From NCBI RefSeq assembly GCF_932276165.1, contig NC_063987.1, forward strand, positions 3,596,001 through 3,660,000: 64,000 nt of DNA. The letters are read 5' to 3'. Below are positions 56,301-64,000 of this stretch, piece by piece. This stretch comes from Plutella xylostella (lineage: Eukaryota; Arthropoda; Insecta; Lepidoptera; Plutellidae). Every line of letters begins with the position of its first letter. The stretch's first letter is position 1. Made by a program: the position numbers and the translations under genes. The notes under the pieces were generated by a model, which made no database searches, was not told the origin of the DNA, and saw only the letters and a list, made by a program, of their open reading frames with translations.

Positions 56301-59300
56301 GCATCAAAGACGTGTTGTTAAAAATTTGCGAAGAAATAATAAGGCACAAGGAACACTTAAAGAATGAATGGATGTCTAAAGAAACATGGGATATGATCAA
56401 CCATCAAGGAAGACTTAACGTCGAACTAGACGACCATTCTAAAGAAGCACTTGCGTACGAGTATTTTCTTTGTGAACTTAATATCAAACGAAATTTATAA
56501 AAGGACAAACGCTGCTAGGGGTAACCCTATATCCAGCGATGGTCTCATCGGCTGCCATAGGAAACATGAAGGATCTATACAAAGCATCTTGAAGAACATT
56601 GCAACAAAACCCAGGATATCTACTTGTTACTATGAAAGATTGACTTTCAAGATGGTATGGCCACATTGCCGAAGTTTTTAATGATCCTAACCACCACCTG
56701 GGGAGTTGGATGCAGATGCAAATATACCAGGAGCATCTTGTATCTTGATGCATAATCGTAATCATTATGATTAATAAAATCGGCAGGTCTTACAGGCTAG
56801 TCAGAGGCCTTCGGGTGGCTTAAAAAGTCTGACAGTTGGGTAGCCCACTTACCCGAAAACTCTCTCAGCACAAGATTGCTTGTGTTGGGGCCCAATAACC
56901 CGCGCTAGGCCAACGTGGTAGACTAGGCCTCAACCATTCCTTCATTGGAAGGAGACCCGTGCCCCAGGAGTGGGGACGTAATGGTTCGTGATGAGATTTA
57001 TGACTATCCTGCATCTTGACAGAAATTTAAATATCCAACCCCCGAATAAGACGAATTGATACGGACCATACGATCGCTGAAGAGTGGCAAAGTACCAGGG
57101 AACGATGGATTTCCTACGGTGGCATAAAAAGCAGGATAGATGGAATATACCAGATATTGCACTCTTCAGCGATGGAGGATGATGAAGTGAAGTTAGAGAA
57201 AAGTTAATTTAATTCATGTCCAACTTTTTCCTATAAGGTTTGCTTTTCGTTGAAATACTTTATTCTGAAAATTATGGGATACAAACAGGTCGTGGTACTC
57301 GTGGTCACTGGTCTTCTATTTCGTATAATTACCTAACAATTATCAAAATCGGTTAAGTTGATCCAGAGATTTGCGCTTGGGAACACATTTTCGGTTAGAT
57401 TTTTATATAGATAAGAAATCCTGTTTCTGACTAGATTTCGATATAAATTATTTATAAGTTTATTTATGATATATAATTATTATTTTGTATAAAAAGTAAT
57501 GTCATGTTAATACAATACAAATATTTTACATTAAGAACCATATTGTCATAGAAAAAATATTTTATAAAAAATAAATATTTGGTTGGATCCTTTTAGAGAA
57601 ACGTTAAAATTCCCTACTTGCATAGAAACAGCAATTTAGGCGAAAGGATCCAAGTGCATATTTATAACTCAATAAATATTAATTATAGCAACACTATTAT
57701 TTAGAACCTGTGTAAAGAGTAATATAATAGATATCATAATTTAATGTAGTTATCGGTGATATAATCAAAAAATATTTACAGTTTTATACTGGCGAACGAA
57801 TCTGAGTTTGTACCTACGTAATTACGCTGCGCACGCGGCGCCAACTGTCGCATAGACGCACGTCCTCTCCCAATGAACGTCCCGGCGGGGTGCTGAAGCG
57901 ACACCTTTCCAACCGGTCCTATTTATATTATTGGCGTTTTCACACAATATCCTTCTGGATATAACAGCTTAAACACCATAGACCGCTTCATTGCGATTCT
58001 TTTGAATTGTTTTATATCACTTATATCAATTATCTACAAATCGCAAAAAGCTGCTTAAGTGCCAATTGTACCACTAAACAGATTTAGGTAAAGTTGTATT
58101 AACCGCCAAACGCCGCGAGTAAGGCTGACTGGTAAAATGGTTCAAGTGCCAGTATGGCTTCAAATTACAAAATTGTAAAATGTGTTAAGTGATTTTATGT
58201 TATTTTTGACCAGAAGGCATTTTGTTTTATATCAATTACGCAATCAGGTAGGTCGCTTAAGTAACTAATGATACAAATTCACATTAGTTCAAAATGAATT
58301 AAGTCACAATGTTTTACTGTTTTAGTGAGGGTACAATGTTTTATATAACTTTAGTTTTGATCAAGTATGTTTGAACATACAAATGACTAAAAAAGTGGCT
58401 CTTAATACAAGAAAAAAGTATTAAGATTTCCAAAATCACCGTTGTCTTAAGCGCCAAAAAGTGCTCAGATCGAAACGAGACCCGCACCATTCGAAAGAGA
58501 AAAATCAGGCGATTCCAACGGTATATATAACTCATATTCGCCAAAAGTGGCGGATAATACATTTTGCCTTTCCACCGTCGATATGTTCTTCCTCTCTAAA
58601 ACCCCTTACCTTGACAGGAAGGTGGAGACTCCTCCATAGCGCTCCGCTCCGTACAGTTCTGGGCAGTGGACCGGCAGCTGTGCCGGCAGCGGTACGCGGC
58701 ACGAGGGTTCACTGTCACCGACAACATGGTCTGTGCCGGCTGGCTCGATGTCGGCGTCAAGGCTCAGTGTGAGGTGAGAGCCCGAAAGCAGGGATTCTTA
58801 GCTATGGCATCATAGACGACAAGACCGCGAGCACCAACACGACGTTTTCAATAGGTAGTATAGGTATTACCTATTGAGGTACGCCGTTTCTTCTCACACG
58901 GGCGTATATCAATACCTTACCTATCAGCAATAATCATGCGATTATTGCATTTTCACTGATCTAGGTAGGTAGTTGTAGTGGATGTTGGATTCACAGGCCA
59001 CCGGGAAACTACTTATGAATTACCTAGCATGAGCATGAGCTGTAGTACAAAAGTATTGTCACAGCTACCTTTCTGCCCACCCTTAAAGTCATAGGCCATA
59101 AGGTGAGTGCGATAAACTTTTATCAAAGCATATATTGTACCCCAAGCTCCAGATGGACTAAACCACAATTCTCCCCAGGGCGACACCGGCTCCCCGCTCC
59201 TCCACAACGGCGTGGTGGTGGGGGTCTACTCCCAGACGGCGGGCGAGTGCGCCGAGGGCCGCTACCCCGGCATCAACACGCGGGTCTCCGCGTACACGTC

Positions 59301-59334
59301 GTGGATCATACAGGAGGTCAGGACGCAGCTGTGA
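53304..59334 (+). CDS. Secreted trypsin-fold serine protease homologue (probable pseudoprotease)
   Basis: Exons 53304-53349, 53644-53830, 54156-54414, 58618-58773 and 59179-59334; 804 nt, 267 residues, all joins GT/AG and in frame. A signal peptide (MKAIILSVFLVTLTN) and short propeptide lead to an activation-like site SYQR|ISGG at residues 25/26. Six Cys form the usual three pairs (56/72, and those in QLCRQ/MVCAGW and AQCEG/GECAE). The His of TAAHC is Ser71 (LTAASCF). The Asp is kept (GDGDIAVLRL, Asp120). The GDSGGP Ser is Thr219 (GDTGSP), with the second Gly also changed, and the S1 base position is Ala213. With two triad residues lost, catalysis is unlikely; the family role of such homologues is as cofactors or binding proteins outside the cell. 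The intron between exons 3 and 4 is 4.2 kb because of an inserted element. AATAAA follows at 59349. Confidence 0.93.
54447..54520 (+). mobile_element. RTE/SINE 3' tail fragment
   Basis: CCCAGCAGTGGGCAGATACG followed by GGCTGATAACGATGATGATG is the usual 3' end of RTE elements and the SINEs that share their tail. Only the tail is present, just inside intron 3 of the pseudoprotease gene. Confidence 0.6.
55304..55389. repeat. GGGTA pentanucleotide array
   Basis: About 17 copies of GGGTA with one GATAG interruption. It differs from the insect telomere unit TTAGG and is internal, so it is treated as a microsatellite. Confidence 0.95.
55580..55885 (-). pseudogene. RTE C-terminal fragment, minus strand
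   Basis: The minus strand reads MPTLTYGADTWTLTKETVHR, VAQRAMERSMLRISLTDRI and AVTEWWHRDGRRNVG, equivalent to the post-reverse-transcriptase tail of the RTE at 26830-27130. It ends without the tetranucleotide tail. Confidence 0.83.
55905..55992. mobile_element. Very short inverted-repeat element
   Basis: AAGCAGCGTCGCTCGCTT and the inverted AAGCAAGCGACGATGCTT bound about 90 bases. The interior reads CAGATTCATACAAGATACGC. Confidence 0.55.
56040..56700 (+). pseudogene. RTE endonuclease/linker fragment, plus strand
   Basis: The plus strand reads WVSPDSRTENQID followed, after frame breaks, by RVADVNSDHHLV-like sequence. This is the C-terminal part of an RTE endonuclease with its SDHHLV block. Downstream are HLKNEWMSKETWDMIN-like linker pieces. 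Frames are broken. Confidence 0.7.
56780..56995 (+). mobile_element. 5S-type SINE, 3' half
   Basis: The stretch GTCAGAGGCCTTCGGGTGGC through CTCTCTCAGCACAAG to GAGACCCGTGCCCCAG matches the 3' half of the SINE at 46670-47060. The 5S-like head is missing. Confidence 0.8.
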
Positions 59335-59354
59335 GGAGGGTTAGGGTTAATAAA

Positions 59355-60069
59355 TTATTTGGTTTGCTTAAGGATTTGGTGGTTTAATTTCAGATCACTG
59401 CCTAAGATATTTTTATGCGTATTATAAGCAATATATACTTATAGGCGTAACTAAATGTATGTTCTTAATGATGGAATTAGCGTGAGGGACCGATTTACAC
59501 AGCAGAGAGTTTTTTTTTAATTTTAGGTCCTACTTGTGAAGCCTATTAAGTCGTTTTGAGATACAAACTAAATTCAACCAATACGTTGGTAAATATTACT
59601 TATTATTATAGGTACGATTCAAGAATCAAAACGTAAATATATCGCTTCAGATCACTTCAAATGATAGATTAGATAGATGTAGATTTGTATTTTGTAGATA
59701 GTTGTCCACTTCAACGCTCAGTTTACTGACTAAGACACAGTGCGCAACACCGAAATGCCTGTAAGGCTACTGTAATTACTAGATATTATTCCTGGAAAAT
59801 ATGTAATAAAAATCAAGTAAACTGTTTTTCTGTTCAATAAATTCGGAGACAAGAACATACCTTCTCAATCTTTTCATATCTCATACAAGTAACAGAACTC
59901 AAAGTAAATAACCATAACCAATCGAATACGATTTACCGTCAACAATATAAAATTTTGGTCAGTCTGAAAACACGCGTCTTTATCCTAAGTACCTACGTGC
60001 TTGACAATTATTATACGGAGTTCCTTCAATGGCTGCGAACATCATCAGTCTTCACAACTGAAAGGAAAC
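59355..60069. other. Intergenic / promoter side of the second Ig-like gene
   Basis: This is AT-rich DNA between the pseudoprotease 3' end and the next gene. The last 60 bases contain CATCATCAGTCTTCACAACT, with an initiator-like TCAGT about 20 bases before the ATG region. Nothing else was recognised. Confidence 0.35.
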
Positions 60070-62104
60070 ATGCTAACGTATCGGCATTTATTGGTTTTCA
60101 GTATGTGTGTAATTAAATGCTCGACTGATAGTGCGGCTCACGACATTCACAGTAAGTACAAACACTAACTACTTTTGTATTACCAGATAAGTATTTTTTC
60201 GTGACTTAAAAATAATGTTTGCTATATGTCTGGCCCTATAAATGGAATGATTAGATTGTAGTGTTTTTTTTATTGCATAATAAATATGTACCTACGTAAT
60301 TATTGATAGTTGTAATGATCAATATGATATAAAATATTACGAGAATAGAATAAGGATATTTGGTCTTTAATGTATGAAACATAGACATAACTACGTAAAG
60401 TATAGGTATCTAGTATGTCCATGTAAAATAATGATATCTGCAGATTACCGATACACTAGTGAAATACTTATTTATGATCGATTTGATAGATAGTGATAAA
60501 AGCGGATAATCCCTGAATAATTAACAGGCGAAGTTATTGAAAGTTAGTACATTATGATATAGAAATATTTATGTGATACGATAGGTATTATGCATGATTT
60601 GTCTATAGTCTGTATTTATAATATGAACAGCTGTTTTATATATGTATAGATACCATACATATGTGGATGTGTGACTGGCGTAATACTATATTTTATAGTA
60701 TGTTTGTATAGTAATGAATGGTTGTAAATTTGTTAAAGATATTTGAAGTAAGTAATGCGTTTTAATTTCGCCTTCAGTAAAATTACCATAAAATTTGTCG
60801 TATTCATCAAGGTTAATTCAAGATGTATGGATATTTGTAACGCACGATGTATTTTGAATAACTATTGTCTTTCATTCGTCACCTCCTCTTATAATAGGCC
60901 AAAATTGTTTAGATGTCGAACCTATCCTTTATAATACTTCTTATATCTTAATCTCTTCTATGAAAGTTCAAATTATAAATACAATAGCGAACTGAAGTGC
61001 ATTTATTTTTCTAAAAATCTATGGCTGGAACAGTATTAATCTCGGTAATCGGTTCTTCGACAGATATAACAAGAATGAATTAATGACTGAAAGAATCATA
61101 TAATTAATTATTCATATAATATTTACAGGTGCAATTAAAATAGGCAAGAGAAACCACTTAATCGAGTGTTCACTGGGAAATATCGTTCAAATTTGTGTAC
61201 CAAATGCACTTAAAAACATAAATCTAAATTATGAATATTACATGAATACGCCAAGCGGTGAGAATATCAAACTAGATGATAAAATCTATAATTATTATTG
61301 CAATAATGAAAATAGCGTATTTACAAACGAATTAACCGATGAATATAATAATGAAAACATACAAATAGACGTGATAGATTCTTATAATGATGAAGATGCT
61401 TTGGAAAGGGAAAAATCACAGAATCTTACTGAAGATAAACAGACAATTAATATAGGACCGTTACGAGCACAAGACCACGGCAACTGGATTATATCAAAGT
61501 ACTACAGAAATGAGCGAAATGAGTTGGTTGAAGAATATCAAACGATTTCCATAATTATCATAGGTGAGTCACACACAGATATTATAGCAAATAACTGGTT
61601 GATGGTGAGGAAACCCCTATAGGGGTATATTATGTGAATTAAACAATCGTATTATAGCTTATTTTGCACAACAGTAGCGCTATCTACTGGTACTGGGAAA
61701 GTAAATAAGTACATAGACAACTTTTACACTCACAAAATGCCTCCAGTATTCATTAAAACTTTGCTTGTTACTTTGACAAGGTGCAGAAGTGTATCAATAA
61801 CAACTGCAACTTTACAATAAATAACCTTTTTTTTGCAGAAAGAATCCCTTCCCAGCCACAGTTTATAACTCTTCAAACGGGAGATGACTTTCACCTAAGC
61901 TTCCCGTACTCCCTTCCGAACCTTGAGACATGCCAGCTATTATCCAAAACAGCTGATAGATATTACGAACGAGACCAAAATAGATTGAACCTTTGTGGCT
62001 ATGTAGTGAAGAGTGTTACCAAAGAAGATATAGGGCTTTGGGAGATCAAGGCATCTGGTGATATAGAGTATGCGACCAGTGTATACTTGGATGTTTCAGG
62101 TTGA
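60070..62104 (+). CDS. Short paralogous Ig-like gene (two modules, probably secreted)
   Basis: Exons 60070-60151, 61129-61563 and 61839-62104; 783 nt, 260 residues, joins in frame at phase 1 with donors GTAAGT and GTGAGT. The start MLTYRHLLVFSMCVIKCSTD is a weak signal peptide. Exon 2 is one long module with a 60-residue acidic Asn/Asp/Glu-rich insert and ends with LRAQDHGNWIISKYY, the D-x-G-x-W strand. Exon 3 is a second module with LETCQLLS, LNLCGYVV and KEDIGLWEIKASG, the same Cys placement as in the large Ig gene. No membrane helix follows. The frame closes at TGA 62102, but TCAG|GTTGAA overlaps the stop, and a weak donor there could extend the gene. The gene is AT-rich compared with its paralogue and diverged. 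Confidence 0.75.
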
Positions 62105-63069
62105 ACATAAAAGCTAATGTAAATTATGATTTATGATGATAAATAGTGCAAATTCTTTGCTACCACCATCTAGCGAAGATTTATGGAACTATTTTGCAGT
62201 CACTTTTACTTATGCATGGATGGCCTTACCACAAAAGCTAGACACACGTAGGACGTAGGTATATGATAAGCGGTGTCAAACTCTTTAATTAAACGTGCGT
62301 TAAAAATATATATTATTTTATGTTATAGACCTAATTAAGCTATGCTAACTAGATTAAAACTTGTTTTTTGTAAGTAGTTCCAATTTTATTATCAGTTCAA
62401 TACTTAAATATTTACACTCTTATTTAATTAATTATTACTAAAATACAAACCTAGGTTTTATTACTGTATACATTTTACATAAACATCACGTTTATCTCAA
62501 AATAATTTACAAAGTAACCTACTTTTTACTTTCACAGTCTGTATGTTTTTATTTTATTTGAAACGGACAAGTCCAAATTCCAGATCTTAAACTATAATTA
62601 TAATCGTGTACTATTTCTTAAATTCATTGCAACTTAGTCTGCATTTAAAGTGTTATTGTTAAAGTATGAATTTTATCTAATGGTATATCTGTATATTCTA
62701 TTCATGTTTTCATGTCAAAGACGGCGGCAAGACTATACAATAGAAGAAAAATAACACATTCGACTTTGTAATAAAATAACAAGTCATTGAACCATACAAA
62801 ATTATGTTTGCATTCGTAAAAAAAAACCATTAGGTAGTTCCATTGATGAATTCACTTTTCAGAAACGTAGCCTAAGTAGCCGTAAGTCTATTCAGCATAG
62901 ATAGTTATTACCACGCATTAGTTACCACGAGTTTTATTTTTGTTTCATATGTATAATCCGGTAAACCTCCGTTCATGAAGGGAAATCTATTTTCCGCTAT
63001 TTTTCAACATTAAGGCCGCGTCCACGACGCTATCGATTTGTACGTTGCTTGTTCTCTGTCATAGAGTAA
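62105..63069. other. Convergent intergenic space
   Basis: AT-rich DNA between the plus-strand Ig-like gene and the minus-strand Leo1-like gene. An AATAAA on the minus strand at 62933-62938 could end the latter. No other feature was seen. Confidence 0.4.
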
Positions 63070-63163
63070 GGCCCGGGTCTCCTATTTACGCCGTAGATCG
63101 CGTCCGGCGTCACGCCGTAGGCCGCGTCACGATGCTCATTATGTCTACGCGAGACCCGGGCCT
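63070..63163. mobile_element. Foldback MITE (AGGCCYGGGTCTC family), copy 2
   Basis: The ends AGGCCCGGGTCTC and GAGACCCGGGCCT are perfect inverted repeats next to TA on both sides. The left arm (TATTTACGCCGTAGATCGCG ... CACGATGCTCA) matches copy 1 at 8531-8730, but the right arm is mostly deleted. It lies about 105 bases beyond the Leo1-like stop codon, probably in the 3' UTR. Confidence 0.85.
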
Positions 63164-63268
63164 TAGTAATACCTACTAGTGCTAGTGAATGCCCCATCTC
63201 CGCCCGCTGGCATCGTGGATGCGGCCTAACATCTATCTACAAAACAACAACAACTAACCACTCGTAAT

Positions 63269-63880
63269 CTAGTCCTGTTCACTGCCACTCCCACTGCCAC
63301 TACCACTCTGGCTGTGCGTGTCGCCGGCCGGCGCGGCGTCGCTGCCCTCATCGTCGGAGTCCTTGAGAGCCTTCGCGCGGTCCAGCTTGCGCGAGCGGCC
63401 CGTCTCCACGTCCGATGCGTCCGATTCGGATGAGTAGATCGCCGCGCCCGCTGTGGCTGTAAGGGGTTGGGGGTTGTTAGTTGTTATAAATTGATAACAA
63501 ATTAATATTGCGATGGTTTGGGCCGATTTGATTACGACCCATCATATGTATACAGTAAGTCGGTCGGATGATAAAGGCAAAGTGTTGTGATAAGACAGAT
63601 CTTTTTCGTTTGTGTTTGTCATGATACACCTAGAGTCTCACATTGCACCTCCAAAAGAACCTGAAAATGCCTTCTAACCAATAATAAGATTACCTCTCTG
63701 CATGCCGCACGCGCTTCACCCACCCGACTATCAATGCTACTCATCTATGCCACTAAAATACCTTTCTGCCCATGCTTGTATTTGTTCTTAATAGCCTGCA
63801 GCGACACCCCTCCCTCATCATCACTGTCGTCCCGCGCCGCCCCGCGCCCCGCGCCCCTCGCCCGCTTCACCCACCCGCCT
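63269..63880 (-). CDS. Leo1: Leo1-like C-terminus (PAF1 complex subunit), 5' part outside window
   Basis: Terminal exon 63456-63269 (stop TAG 63271-63269) and an upstream exon ending at 63762, joined at phase 1 (donor AAAG|GTATTT, acceptor TTACAG). The upstream exon ends RDDSDDEGGVSLQAIKNKYK, then HGQK. The last exon reads IYSSESDASDVETGRSRKLD, then RAKALKDSDDEGSD and a Ser/Gly tail ending SEQD. The order S-L-x-A-I-K-x-(K/R)-Y-K, I-Y-S-S-(E/D)-S-D, K-L-x-x-A-K-x-L, acidic tail is how I recall Leo1 C-termini; this rests on memory, not alignment. Leo1 acts in the nucleus, in transcription elongation and histone-modification coupling. The 5' edge of the upstream exon is unresolved because of GC-rich repetitive sequence (63815-63880). 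Confidence 0.7.
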
Positions 63881-63940
63881 CTCAACCTTACATATAGATC
63901 ATTTAGTTACCTTTCTGCCCGTACGAATGATAAGAGAGTT
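63865..63940 (-). repeat. Partial local duplication around a Leo1 splice donor
   Basis: CGCTTCACCCACCCG followed 40-50 bases later by ACCTTTCTGCCC occurs at about 63712-63770 and again at 63867-63922. On the minus strand the second copy also shows GGGCAGAAAG|GTAACT. Its frame has a TAA directly upstream, so it looks like a duplicated, non-coding remnant of the donor region. Confidence 0.55.
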
Positions 63941-64000
63941 ATCGCAGCGTGGCAATGCCGTAGTAGACGAATAGTCACCGAAAAAAATAATGCGAACCAA

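Larger units (their letters stand above)
54777..58580. mobile_element. 3.8-kb TIR element with TTAAGCGCCA subterminal repeats, in intron 3 of the pseudoprotease
   Basis: The ends CGACGGTGGAAAGGCAAAAT are exact inverted repeats for 21 bases, flanked by ATAT on both sides. The arms contain about eight copies of TTAAGCGCCA or close variants: 54797, 55022 and 55157 on the left; 57966, 58054, 58098, 58142, 58252 and 58445 on the right. The phrase TGGTAAAATGG/TTGG precedes several. Inside are a GGGTA array, two RTE pieces and a SINE piece. No transposase was recognised. The right end lies 37 bases before the exon 4 acceptor. Confidence 0.78.

Noticed and set aside
1..64000. CRISPR array, operon or bacterial features
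   Set aside because: No regularly spaced direct repeats with unique spacers; genes are spliced and the setting is eukaryotic.

Overview
The window looks like nuclear DNA of a moth or butterfly (Lepidoptera). The grounds are spliced genes with short phase-1 exons, AT-rich introns, constant use of the words TAGGTAC/TACCTAC, and a repeat set typical of Lepidoptera: tRNA- and 5S-rRNA-derived SINEs, RTE and CR1/Jockey-type LINEs, hAT and foldback MITEs. The species cannot be fixed by reading alone.

Layout. (1) 1-7000: minus-strand gene for a CDC42 small-effector (CRIB) protein, Spec2/CDC42SE type, coding exons at 6548-6689 and 1113-1207, with a LINE endonuclease ORF (1-855) beyond its last visible exon. 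(2) 8500-20000: gene-poor, with a foldback MITE, an RTE tail, SINEs and a 4.3-kb CR1-type LINE whose two ORFs are uninterrupted (12280-16318). (3) 21192-37224: a nest of transposons within transposons. An outer terminal-inverted-repeat (TIR) element carries a hAT-type element with a perfect 8-bp target-site duplication. That in turn carries a TTAA-flanked element holding a decayed RTE and a MITE. To the right, a second inverted pair (29467-36685) encloses a 135-bp satellite interrupted by a further TIR element, and an element rich in the word GTAACTGGCC that contains an RTE split by a SINE. (4) 37388-43600: a MITE, relics and unassigned DNA. (5) 43883-62104: three plus-strand genes. The first is a 700-residue six-module immunoglobulin-like type I membrane protein in 12 exons. 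The second is a 267-residue trypsin-fold protein whose catalytic His and Ser are replaced, so it is a probable pseudoprotease. The third is a shorter paralogous Ig-like gene. (6) 63269 to the right edge: the 3' end of a minus-strand gene that resembles Leo1 of the RNA polymerase II-associated PAF1 complex.

How they relate. The two Ig-like genes share module type and phase-1 exon borders and look like a tandem paralogue pair with the pseudoprotease between them. The introns of the first Ig gene and of the pseudoprotease are enlarged by mobile DNA: two MITEs, two SINEs and a 3.8-kb TIR element that ends about 37 bases before a splice acceptor. Spec2 and Leo1 look like conserved housekeeping genes on either side of this lineage-specific stretch. 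All splice joins given were checked by eye for GT/AG and reading-frame continuity, not with transcripts.
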